Assembly: GCA_036417435.1 (NCBI GenBank)
Contig: CM070915.1
Span: forward strand, 81,221,799 to 81,285,798
Source of the DNA: Inia geoffrensis
Taxonomy: Eukaryota > Chordata > Mammalia > Artiodactyla > Iniidae
DNA: 64,000 nt
Direction of reading: 5' to 3'
Shown here: positions 25,588 through 36,656 of the stretch, piece after piece
How the letters are laid out: every line of letters begins with the position of its first letter
How positions within the stretch are numbered: the stretch's first letter is position 1
Program-made: the position numbers and the translations under genes
The notes under the pieces: model-generated
What the model was told of the DNA's origin: nothing
Seen by the model: the letters and a program-made list of their open reading frames with translations, nothing else
Database searches by the model: none

Positions 25588-26763
25588 AATGGGGAGGGAT
25601 TAGGGTACAGGATAGACTACGACAATGCTTAAGGGAAAGCGTACGTTTGAGGGCATGAGTTAATGTTTGTGTACTGGTTAAGATCAGGGCATTGGTTAGG
25701 GTAGGGCATCGGAAGTGGGTCAGGTTTAGGGATGGGGTTAGGGTTAGGGTTAAGGAATGGGGAGGGATTAGGGTACAATTTAGGGTACGACAACGCTTAA
25801 GGTTTAGCGTACGTGTGAGGGCACGAGTTAGTGTTGGTGTCCTGATTAATATTAGGGCACGGGTGAGGGTAAGGCTTCGGGTGAGGTTCAGGGTTAGGAT
25901 TCGTGTTAGGGTTAGGGTTAAGGAATGCAGAGGGATTAGGGTACAGCTTAGGGTACGGCAGTGCTTAAGAGTTAGTGTTCGTGTGAGGGCAAGGGTTAGT
26001 GTTAGTGTCCTGGTTAAGATTAGGGCACGGGTGAGGGTAAGGCTTCCGGTGAGGGTCAGGGTTAGGATTCGGGTTAGGGTTAGGGTTAGGGAATGGGGAG
26101 GGATTAGGGTACAGTTTAGGGTACGACAACGATTAAGGGTTAGCGTACGTGTGAGGGCACGAGTTAGTGTTGGTGTCCTGGTTAAGATTAGGGCACGGGT
26201 GAGGGTAAGGCCTCGGAAGAGGGTCATGTTAAGGGTTAGGGTTAGGGTTAGGGTTAGGGAATGGGGATTGACTAGGGTACAGGTTAGGGTACGGCAATGG
26301 CTTAGTTTTAGCGTACGTTAGAGGGCCTGGGTTAGTGTTGATGTACTGGTTAAAATTAGGACACGGGTGAGGGTAAAGTTTCGGGTGAGTGTCATGGTTA
26401 GGTTTCAGGTTAGGGTTAGGGTTAGGGAATGGAGAGGTGTTAGGGTACATGTTAGGGTACCGCTGCGGTTTAGTGTTAGCGTACGTGTGAGGGCACAAGT
26501 TAGTCTTGGTGTCCTGGTTAAGTTTAGGGCACGGGTGAGGGTAAGGCTTCGGGTCAGGGTCAGGGTTAGGATTCGGGTTAGGGTTAGGGTTAGGCAATGG
26601 ACAGGGATTAGGGTACAGGTTAGGGTACGACAATGCTTAAGTGTTAGCGTACGTGTGAGGGCACGAGTTAGTGTTGGTGTCCTGGTTAAGACAAGGGCAC
26701 CGATGAGGGTAAGGCCTCGGAAAAGGGTCACGTTCTGGGTTTCGCTTAGGGTTAGGGTTAGGG
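25588..26763 (+). repeat. Q block (A B C D/E F G H)
   Basis: Seven monomers. It keeps gatagactac in A and cctgattaatatt in B, as at 22228. The D/E chimera is at 26092-26259. Private changes are gggtcatgttaag (26222), gagaggtgttaggg in G and cgttctgggtttcgc in H. Confidence 0.9.
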
Positions 26764-27939
26764 AATGGGGAGGGATTAGGGTACAGGATAGGGTACGACA
26801 ATGCTTAAGTGTTAGCATAGGTTTGAGGGCATGAGTTAGTGTTTGTGTACTGGTTAAGATTAGGGGATTGGTTAGAGTAGGGCATTGGAAGTGGGTCAGG
26901 TTTAGGGATGGGGTTAGGGTTAGGGTTAAGGAATGGGGAGGGATTAGGGTAAAATTTAGGGTATGACAAAGCTTAAGGTTTAGCGTACGTGTGAGGGCAC
27001 GAATTAGTGTTGGTGTCCTGGTGAAGATTAGGGCACGGGTGAGGGTAAGGCTTCGGGTGAGGGTCAGGGTTAGGATTCGTGTTAGGGTTAGGGTTAAGGA
27101 ATGCAGGGGGATTAGGGTACAGCTTAGGGTACGACAGTGCTTAAGGGTTAGCGTTCGTGTGAGGGCAAGGGTTAGTGTTAGTGTCCTGGTTAAGATTAGG
27201 GCACGGGTGAGGGTAAGGCTTCAGGAGAGGGTCAGGGTTAGGATTCGGGTTAGGGTTAGGGTTAGGGAATGGGGAGGGATTAGGGTACAGTTTAGGGTAC
27301 GACAACGATTAAGGGTTAGCGTACGTGTGAGGGTACGAGTTAGTGTTGGTGTCCTGGTTAAGATTAGGGCACGGTTGAGGGTAAGGTTTCGGGTGAGGGT
27401 CAGGGATAGAATTCGGGTTAGGGTTATGGTTAGGGAATGGGGAGATATTAGGGCACAGTTTAGGGTACCACAACGCTTAAGGTTTAGCGTACGTGTGAGG
27501 TCACTAGTTAGTGTTAGTGTACTGCTTACGATTAGGGCACGGGTGAGGGTAAGGCCTCGGAAGAGGGTCACGTTAAGGGTTAGGGTTAGGGTTAGGGTTA
27601 GGGAATGGGGATTGATTAGGGTACAGGTTAGGGTACGGCAATGGCTTAGGGTTAGCGTACGTTAGAGGGCATGGGTTAGTGTTGATGTACTGGTTAAAAT
27701 TAGAACACGGGTGAGGGTAAAATTTCGGGTGAGTGTCATGGTTAGGTTTCAGGTTAGGGTGAGGGTTAGAGAATGGAGAGGGATTAGGGTACAGGTTAGG
27801 GTACGACAATGCTTAAGGTTTAGCGTAAGTGTGAGGACACGTTTTAGTGTTGGTGTACTGGTTAAGACAAGGGCACCGATGAGGGTACGGCCTCGGAAAA
27901 GGGTCACATTCAGGGTTTCGCTTATGGTTAGGGTTAGGG
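26764..27939 (+). repeat. R block (A B C D E F H)
   Basis: Seven monomers with the R markers and EcoRI at 27409. It lacks the private variants of both the 5260/14332 and the 2236/9796 R pairs, so it is a third R lineage. Confidence 0.9.
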
Positions 27940-29283
27940 AATGGGGAGGGATTAGGGTACAGGATAGGGTACGTCAATGCTTAAGGGTTAGCGTACGTTT
28001 GAGGGCATGAGTTAGTGTTTGTGTACTGGTTATGATTAGGGCATTGGTTAGGGTAGGGCATCGGAAGTGGGTCAGGTTTAGGGATGGGGTTAGGGTTAAG
28101 GTTAAGGAATGGGGAAGGATTAGGGTACAATTTAGGGTACGACAACGCTTAAGGTTTAGCGTACGTGTGAGGGCACGAGTTAGTGTTGGTGTCCTGGTTA
28201 AGATTAGGGCACGGGTGAGGGTAAGGCTTCGGGTGAGGGTCAGGGTTAGGATTCGTGTTAGGGTTAGGGTTAACGAATGCAGAGGGATTAGGGTACAGCT
28301 TAGGGTATGACAGTGCTTAAGGGTTAGCGTTCGTGTGAGGGCAAGGGTTAGTGTTAGTGTCCTGGTTAAGATTAGGGCACGGGTGAGGGTAAGGCTTCAG
28401 GTGAGGGTCAGGGTTAGGATTCGGGTTAGGGTTAGGGTTAGGGAATGGGGAGATATTAGGGCACAGTTTAGGGTACCACAACGCTTAAGGTTTAGCGTAC
28501 GTGTGAGGTCACTAGTTAGTGTTAGTGTACTGCTTACGATTAGGGCACGGGTGAGTGTAAGGCCTCGGAAGAGGGTCACGTTAAGGGTTAGGGTTAGGGT
28601 TAGGGTCAGGGAATGGGGATTGATTAGGGTACAGGTTAGGGTACGGCAATGGCTTAGGGTTAGCGTACGTTAGAGGGCATGGGTTAGTATTGATGTACTG
28701 GTTAAAATTAGGACACGGGTGAGGGTAAAGTTTCGGGTGAGTGTCATGGTTAGGTTTCAGGTTAGGGTTAGGGTCAGGGAATGGAGAGGGATTAGGGTAC
28801 AGGTTAGGGTACCGCTGCGGTTTAGTGTTAGCGTACGTGTGAGGGCACGAGTTAGTGTTGGTGTACTGGTTAAGACAAGGGCACCGATGAGGGTAAGGCC
28901 TCGGAAAAGGGTCACGTTCAGGGTTTCGCTTAGGGTTAGGGTGAAGGAATGGGGAGGGATTAGTGTACAGCTTAGGGTACGACAGTGCTTTAGGGTTAGC
29001 GTTCGTGTGAGGGCAAGTGTTAGTGTTAGTTTCCTGGTTAAGATTAGGGCACGGGTGAGGGTAAGGCTTCAGGATAGGGTCAGGGTTAGAATTCGGGTTA
29101 GGGTTAGGGTTAGGGTATGGTGAGGGATTAGGGTACAGTTTAGGGTACGACAACGATTAAGGGTTAGCGTACGTGTGAGGGCACGAGTTAGTGTTGTTGT
29201 CCTGGTTAAGACAAGGGCACCGATGAGGGTAAGGCCTCGGAAAAGGGTCACGTTCAAGGTTTCGCTTAGGGTTAGGGTTAGGG
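27940..29283 (+). repeat. S2 start with complex chimeras (A B C E F G/H C D/H)
   Basis: Eight monomers. A to F follow S2. The unit at 28780 is G on the left (taccgctgcgg) and H on the right. The unit at 28948 is C-like but starts with aatggggaggg. The unit at 29116 starts tatggtgaggg, is D on the left (cgattaagg) and H on the right. This is where the regular P-Q-R-S order ends. Confidence 0.83.
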
Positions 29284-30291
29284 AATGGAGAGGGTTTAGG
29301 GTACAGGATAGGGTACGACAATGCTTAAGTGTTAGCGTACGTTTGAGGGCGTGAGTTAGTGTTTGTGTACTGGTTAAGATTAGGGCATTGGTTAGGGTAG
29401 GGCATCGGAAGTGGGTCAGGTTTAGGGATGGGGTTAGGGTTAGGGTTAAGGAATGGGGAGGGATTAGGGTACAATTTACGGTATGACAACGCCTAAGGTT
29501 TAGCGTACGTGAGAGGGCACGAGTTAGTGTTGGTGTCCTGGTTAAGATTAGGGCATGGGTGAGGGTAAGGCTTCGGGTGAGGATCAGGGTTAGGATTCGT
29601 GTTAGGGTTAGGGTTAGGGAATGGGGAGATATTAGGGCACAGTTTAGGGTACCACAACGCTTAAGGTTTAGCGTACGTGTGAGGTCACAAGTTAGTGTTA
29701 GTGTACTGCTTACGATTAGGGTACGGGTGAGGGTATGGCCTCGGAAGAGGGTCACGTTAAGGGTTAGGGTTAGGGTTAGGGTTAGGGAATGGGGATTGAT
29801 TAGGGTACAGTTTAGGTTATGGCAATGGCTTAGGGTTAGCGTACGTTAGAGGGCATGGGTTAGTGTTGATGTACTGGTTAAAATTAGGACACGGGTGAGG
29901 GTAAAGTTTCGGGTGAGTGTCATGGTTAGGTTTCAGGTTAGGGTTAGGGTTAGGGAATGGAGAGGAATTAGGGTACAGGTTAGGGTACCGCTGCGGTTTA
30001 GTGTTAGCGTACGTGTGAGGGCACGAGTTAGTCTTGGTGTCCTGGTTAAGTTTAGGGCACGGGTGAGGGTAAGGCTTCGGGTCAGGGTCAGGGTTAGGAT
30101 TCGGGTTAGGGTTAGGGTTAGGCAATGGACAGGGATTAGGGTACAGGTTAGGGTACGACAATGCTTAAGGGTTAGCGTACGTGTGAGGGCACGAGTTAGT
30201 GTTGGTGTCCTGGTTAAGACAAGGGCACCGATGAGGGTAAGGCCTCGGAAAAGGGTCACGTTCAGGGTTTCGCTTAGGGTTAGGGTTAGGG
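29284..30291 (+). repeat. P-like block (A B E F G H)
   Basis: Six monomers. B has cgcctaagg as in P, but H at 30124 has aatggacaggg and F to H resemble Q, so this is a P-to-Q mosaic. It still has left-domain markers (gcttagggttagcg, aagacaaggg). Confidence 0.83.
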
Positions 30292-31635
30292 AATGGGGAG
30301 GGATTAGGGTACAGGATAGGGTACGACAATGCTTAAGTGTTAGCATAGGTTTGAGGGCATGAGTTTGTGTTTGTGTACTGGTTAAGATTAGGGGATTGGT
30401 TAGAGTAGGGCATCGGAAGTGGGTCAGGTTTAGGGATGGGGTTAGGGTTAGGGTTAAGGAATGGGGAGGGATTAGGGTAAAATTTAGGGTATGACAAAGC
30501 TTAAGGTTTAGCGTACGTGTGAGGGCACGAATTAGTGTTGGTGTCCTGGTGAAGATTAGGGCACGGGTGAGGGTAAGGCTTCGGGTGAGGGTCAGGGTTA
30601 GGATTCGTGTTAGGGTTAGGGTTAAGGAATGCAGAGGGATTAGGGTACAGCTTAGGGTACGACAGTGCTTAAGGGTTAGCGTTCGTGTGAGGGGACGAGT
30701 TAGTGTTGGTGTCCTGGTTAAGATTAGGGCACGGGTGAGGGTAAGACTTCGGGTGAGGGTCAGGGTTAGGATTCGGGTTAGGGTTAGGGTTAAGAAATGG
30801 GGAGATATTAGGGCACAGTTTAGGGTACCACAACTCTTAAGGTTTAGCGTACGTGTGAGGTCACTAGTTAGTGTTAGTGTACTGCTTACGATTAGGGCAC
30901 GGGTGAGGGTAAGGCCTCGGAAGAGGGTCACGTTAAGGGTTAGGGTTAGGGTTAGGGTTAGGGAATGGGGATTGATTAGGGTACATGTTAGGGTACGGCA
31001 ATGGCTTAGGGTTGGCGTACGTTAGAGGACATGGGTTAGTGTTGATGTACTGGTTAAAATTAGAACACGGGTGAGGGTAAAGTTTCGGGTGAGTGTCATG
31101 GTTAGGTTTCAGGTTAGGGTTAGGGTTAGGGAATGGAGAGGGATTAGGGTACAGGTTAGGGTACCGCTGCGGTTTAGTGTTAGCGTACGTTTGAGGGCAC
31201 GAGTTAGTCTTGGTGTCCTGGTTAAGATTAGGGCACGGGTGAGGGTAAGGCTTCGGGTGAGGGTCAGGGTTAGGATTCGGGTTAGGGTTAGGGTTAGGGA
31301 ATGGAGAGGGATTAGGGTAGAGGTTAGGGTACCGCTGCGGTTTAGTGTTAGCGTACGTTTTAGGGCACGAGTTAGTCTTGGTGTAATGGTTAAGATTAGG
31401 GCACGGGTGAGGGTAAGTCTTCGGGTGAGGGTCAGAGTTAGGATTCGGGTTAGGGTTAGGGTTAGGGAATGGAGAGGCATTAGGGTACAGGTTAGGGTAT
31501 GACAATGCTTAAGGGTTAGCGTAAGTGTCAGGGCACGAGTTAGTGTTGGTGTACTGGTTAAGACAACGGCACCGATGAGGGTAAGGCCTCGGAAAAGGGT
31601 CACGTTCAGGGTTTCGCTTAGGGTTAGCATTAGGG
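30292..31635 (+). repeat. boundary block (A B C/B E F G G H)
   Basis: Eight monomers. A and B are R-like. The unit at 30628 is C on the left (aatgcagaggg) and B on the right (gaggggacgagttag). E to H then carry right-domain markers (gggttggcg at about 31010; aagacaacggc at about 31560). Two G units stand in tandem at 31132 and 31300, a single-monomer duplication. Confidence 0.85.
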
Positions 31636-32811
31636 AATGGAAAGGGGTTAGGGTACAGGATAGGGTACAACAATGCTTAAGGGTTAGCGTACGTTTGAGG
31701 GCATGAGTTAGTGTTTGTGTACTGGTTAAGATTAGGGCATTGGTTAGGGTAGGGCATCGGAAGTGGGTCAGGTTTAGGGATGGGGTTAGGGTTAGGGTTG
31801 AGGAATGCAGAGGGATTAGGGTACAGTTTAGGGTACGACAGTGCTTAAGGGTTAGCGTTCGTGTGAGGGCAAGGGTTAGTGTTAGTGTCCTGGTTAAGTT
31901 TAGGGCACGGGTGAGGGTAAGGCTTCAGGTGAGGGTCAGGGTTAGGATTCGGGCTAGGGTTAAGGTTAAGGAATGGGGAGGGATTAGGGTACAGTTTAGG
32001 GTACGACAACGATTAAGGGTTAGCGTACGTGTGAGGGCACAAGTTAGTGTTGGTGTCCTGGTTAAGATTAGGCCACGGGTGAGGGTAAGGTTTCGGGTGA
32101 GGGTCAGTGATAGAATTCGGGTTAGGGTTAAGGTTAGGGAATGGGGCGATATTAGGGCACAGTTTTGGGTACCACAACGCTTAAGGTTTAGCGTACGTGT
32201 GAGGTCATTAGTTAGTGTTAGTGTACTGCTTACGATTAGGGCACGGGTGAGGGTAAGGCCTCGGAAGAGGGTCACGTTAACGGTTAGGGTTAGGGTTAGG
32301 GTTAGGGAATGGGGATTGATTAGGGTACAGGTTAGGGTACGGCAATGGCTTAGGGTTGGCGTACGTTAGAGGGCATTGGTTAGTGTTGATGTACTGGTTA
32401 AAATTAGGACACGGGTGAGGGTAAAGTTCCGAGTGAGTGTCATGGTTAGGTTTCAGGTTAGGGTTAGGGTTAGGGAATGGAGAGGGATTAGGGTACAGGT
32501 TAGGGTACCGATGCGGTTTAGCGTTAGCGTACGTTTGAAGGCACGAGTTAGTCTTGGTGTCCTGGTTAAGATTAGGGCACAGGTGAGGGTAAGGCTTCGG
32601 GTGAGGGTCAGGGTTAGGATTCGGGTTAGGGTTAGGGTTAGGGAATGGAGAGGGATTAGGGTACAGGTTAGGGTACGACAATGCTTAAGGGTTAGCGTAA
32701 GTGTGAGGGCACGAGTTAGTGTTGGTGTACTGGTTAAGACAACGGCACCGATGAGGGTAAGGCCTCGGAAAAGGGTCACGTTCAGGGTTTCGCTTAGGGT
32801 TAGGATTAGGG
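31636..32811 (+). repeat. octamer without B (A C D E F G H)
   Basis: Seven monomers; A (31636) is followed directly by C (31804). The A unit starts aatggaaagggg. An EcoRI site lies in D at 32113. G has taccgatgcgg. Confidence 0.87.
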
Positions 32812-34161
32812 AATGGGGAGGGATTCGGGTACAGGATAGGGTACAACAATGCTTAAGGGTTAGCGTACGTTTGAGGGCATGAGTTAGTGTTTGTGTACTG
32901 GTTAAGATTAGGGCATTGGTTAGGGTAGGGCATCGGAAGTGGGTCAGGTTTAGGGATGGGGTTAGGGTTAGGGTTAAGGAATAGGGAGGGATTAGGGTAC
33001 AATTTAGGGTACGACAACGCTTAAGGTTTAGCGTACGTGTGAGGGCACGAGTTAGTGTTGGTGTCCTGGTTAAGGTTAGGGGACGGGTGAGGGTAAGGCT
33101 TCGGGTGAGGGTCAGGGTTAGGATTCGGGTTAGGGTTAGAGTTAAGGAATGCAGAGGGATTAGGGTACAGCTTAGGGTATGACACTGCTTAAGGGTTAGC
33201 GTTCGTGTGAGGGCAAGGGTTAGTGTTAGTGTCCGGGTTAAGATTAGGGCACGGGTGGGGGTAAGGGGTAAGGCTTCAGGTGAGGGTCAGGGTTAGGATT
33301 CGGGTTAGGGTTAGGGTTAGGGAATGGGGAGGGATTAGGGTACAGTTTAGGGTACGACAACGATGAAGGGTCAGCGTACGTGTGAGGGCACAAGTTAGTG
33401 TTGGTGTCCTGGTTAAGATAAGGGCACGGGTGAGGGTAAGGTTGCAGGTGAGGGTCAGGGATAGAATTCTGGTTAGGGTTAGGGTTAGGTAATGGGGAGA
33501 TATTAGGGCACAGTTTAGGGTACGACAACGCTTAAGGTTTAGCGTACGTGTGAGGTCACTAGTTAGTGTTAGTGTACTGCTTACGATTAGGGCACGGGTG
33601 AGGGTAAGGCTTCGGAAGGGGTCACGTTAAGGGTTAGGGTTAGGGTTAGGGTTAGGGAATGGGGATTGATTAGGGTACAGGTTAGGGTACGGCAATGGCT
33701 TAGGGTTGGCGTACATTAGAGGGCATGGGTTAGTGTTGATGTACTGGTTAAAATTAGGACACGGGTGAGGGTAAAGTTTCGGGTGAGTGTCATGGTTCGG
33801 TTTCAGGTTAGGGCTAGGGTTAGGCAATGGAGAGGGATTCGGGTACAGGTTAGGGTACCGCTGCGGTTTAGTGTTGGCGTACGTGTGAGGGCACGAGTTA
33901 GTCTTGGTGTCCTGGTTAAGATTAGGGCACGGGTGAGGGTAAGGCTTCGGGTGAGGGTCAGGGTTAGGATTCGGGTTAGGGTTAGGGTTGGGGAATGGAG
34001 TGGGATTAGGGTACAGGTTAGGGTATGACAATGCTTAAGTGTTAGCGTAAGTGTGAGGGCACGAGTAAGTGTTGGTGTACTGGTTAAGACAACGGCACCG
34101 ATGAGGGTAAGGCCTAGGAAAAGGGTCACGTTCAGGGTTTCGCTTAGGGTTAGGGTTAGGG
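32812..34161 (+). repeat. full octamer with two indels (A to H)
   Basis: Eight monomers, 1350 bp. A 7-bp insertion near 33260 duplicates ggtaagg in C. A 1-bp deletion near 33615 (ttcggaaggggtc) lies in E. These are the first length changes of the window. EcoRI site at 33464. Confidence 0.88.
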
Positions 34162-35648
34162 AATGGGGAGGGATTAGGGTACAGGATAGGGTACGACAAT
34201 GCTTAAGGGTTAGCGTACGTTTGAGGGCATGAGTTAGTGTTTGTGTACTGGATAAGATTAGGGCATTGGTTAGGGTAGGGCATCGGAAGTGGGTCAGGTT
34301 TAGGGATGGGGTTAGGGTTAGGGTTAAGGAATGGGGAGGGATTAGGGTACAATTTAGGGTACGACAACGCTTAAGGTTTAGCGTACGTGTGAGTGCACGA
34401 GTTAGTGTTGGTGTCCTGGTTAAGATTAGGGCACGGGTGAGGGTAAGGCTTCGGGTTAGGGTTAGGGTTAAGGAATGCAGAGGGATTAGGGTACAGCTTA
34501 GGGTACGACAGTGCTTAAGGATTAGCGTTCGTGTGAGGGCAAGGGTTAGTGTTAGTGTCCTGGTTAATATTAGGGCACGGGTGAGGGTAAGGCTTCGGGT
34601 GAGGGTTAGGGTTAGGATTCGGGTTAGGGTTAGGGTTAAGGAATGCAGAGGGATTAGGGTACAGCTTAGGGTACGACAGTGCTTAAGGGTTAGTGTTCGT
34701 GTGAGGGCAAGGGTTAGTGTTAGTGTCCTGGTTAAGATTAGGGCACGGGTGAGGGTAAGGCTTCAGGTGAGGGTCAGGGTTAGGATTCGGGTTAGGGTTA
34801 GGGTTAGGGAATGGGGAGGGATTAGGGTACAGTTTAGTGTTCGACAACGATTAAGGGTTAGCGTACGTTTGAGGGAACAAGTTAGTGTTGGTGTCCTGGT
34901 TAAGATTAGGGCACGGGTGAGGGTAAGGCTTCAGGTGAGGGTCAGGGTTAGGATTCGGGTTAGGGTTAGTGTTAGGGAATGGGGAGATATTAGGGCACAG
35001 TTTAGGGTACCACAACGCTTAAGGTTTAGCGTACGTGTGAGGTCACTAGTTAGTGTTAGTGTACTGCCTACGATTAGGGCACGGTGAGGGTAAGGCCTCG
35101 GAAGAGGGTCACGTTAAGGGTTAGGGTTAGGGTTAGGGTTAGGGAATGGGGATTGATTAGGGTACAGGTTAGGGTACGGCAATGGCTTAGGGTTGGCATA
35201 CGTTAGAGGGCATGGGTTAGTGTTGATGTACTGGTTAAAATTTAGACACGGGTGAGGGTAAAGCTTAGGGTGAGTGTCATGGTTAGGTTTCAGGTTAGGG
35301 TTAGGGTTAGGGAATGGAGAGGGATTAGGGTACAGGTTAGGGTACCGCTGCGGTTTAGTGTTAGCGTACGTGTGAGGGCACGAGTTAGTCTTGGTGTCCT
35401 GGTTAAGATTAGGGCACGGGTGAGGGTAAGGCTTCGGGTGAGGGTCAGGGTTAGGATTCGGGTTAGGGTTAGGGTTAGGGAATGGAGAGGGATTAGGGTA
35501 CAGGTTAGGGAACGACAATGCTTAATGGTTAGCGTAAGTGTGAGGGCACGAGTTAGTGTTGGTGTACTGGTTAAGACAACGGCACCGATGAGGGTAAGGC
35601 CTCGGAAAAGGGTCACGTTCAGGGTTTCGCTTAGGGTTAGGGTTAGGG
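34162..35648 (+). repeat. rearranged block (A B C/B C D/C E F G H)
   Basis: Nine monomers. The B unit at 34330 is only 144 bp: 24 bp (four hexamers) are missing near 34456. Two C units follow each other (34474, 34642), the first with a B-like right end. The D unit at 34810 has a C-like right end (ggcttcaggtg) and no EcoRI site. E lacks 1 bp near 35085. Confidence 0.85.
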
Positions 35649-36656
35649 AATGGGGAGGGATTAGGGTACAGGATAGGGTACGACAATGCTTAAGGGTTAG
35701 CGTACGTTTGAGGCCATGAGTTAGTGTTTGTGTACTGGTTAAGATTAGGGCATTGGTTAGGGTAGGGCATCGGAAGTGGGTCAGGTTTAGATATGGGGTT
35801 AGGGTTAGGGTTAAGGAATGGGGAGGGATTAGGGTACAATTTAGGGTACGACAACGCTTAAGGTTTAGCGTACGTGTGAGGGCACGAGTTAGTGTTTGTG
35901 TCCTGGTTAAGATTAGGGCACGGGTGAGGGTAAGGCTTCGGGTGAGGGTCAGGGTTAGGATTCGGGTTAGGGTTAGGGTTAAGGAATGCAGAGGGATTAG
36001 GGTACAGCTTAAGGTACGACAGTGCTTAAGGGTTAGAGTTCGTGTGAGGGCAAGGGTTAGTGTTTGTGTACTGGTTAAGATTAGGGCATTGGTTAGGGTA
36101 GGGCATCGGAAGTGGGTCAGGTTTAAGGATGGGGTTAGGGTTAGGGTTAAGGAATGGGGAGGGATTAGGGTACAGTTTAGGGTATGACAACGATTAAGGG
36201 TTAGCGTACGTGTGAGGGCACAAGTTAGTGTTGGTGTCCTGGTGAAGATTAGGGCACGGGTGAGGGTAAGGCCTCGGAAGAGGGTCACGTTAAGGGTTAG
36301 GGTTAGGGTTAGGGTTAGGGAATGGGGATTGATTAGGGTACAGTTTAGGGTACGGCAATGGCTTAGGGTTGGCGTACGTTAGAGGGCATGGGTTAGTGTT
36401 GATGTACTGGTTAAAATTAGGACACGGGTGAGGGTAAAGTTTCGGGTGAGTGTCATGGTTAGGTTTCAGGTTAGGGTTAGGGTTAGAGAATGGAGAGTGA
36501 TTAGGGTACAGGTTAGGCTACGACAACGATTAACGGTTAGCGTACGTTTGAGGGCATGAGTTAGTGTTTGTGTACTGGTTAAGATTAGGGCATTGGTTAG
36601 GGTAGGGCATCGGAAGTGGGTCAGGTTTAGGGATGGGGTTAGGGTTAGGGATAAGG
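35649..36656 (+). repeat. chimera-rich block (A B C/A D/E F H/A)
   Basis: Six monomers. The unit at 35985 is C then A (catcggaagtgggtcagg). The unit at 36153 is D then E. The unit at 36489 begins like G or H, carries D-like cgacaacgattaacgg and ends as A. Three of six units are therefore recombinant. Confidence 0.84.

Larger units (their letters stand above)
22510..25869 (+). repeat. 3360-bp tandem duplication, right copy
   Basis: Second copy of the segment starting at about 19150. It ends in the B unit at 25756, where gaggttcaggg (25887) shows the return to Q sequence. The duplication equals the 4536-bp super-repeat minus one seven-monomer Q block. Near-identity indicates a very recent event or an assembly duplication. 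Confidence 0.88.
1..30690 (+). repeat. left domain: homogeneous super-HOR subfamily
   Basis: Four shortened octamers (P, Q, R, S) recur in fixed order as a 4536-bp unit. Copies share even private variants and differ by only scattered single bases. Subfamily markers are attcgtgtt in B, gcttagggttagcg in F and aagacaaggg in H. There are no indels. The order is disturbed from 28780, where G/H and D/H chimeras begin. The right limit is placed inside the C/B chimera at 30628-30795. Confidence 0.88.
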
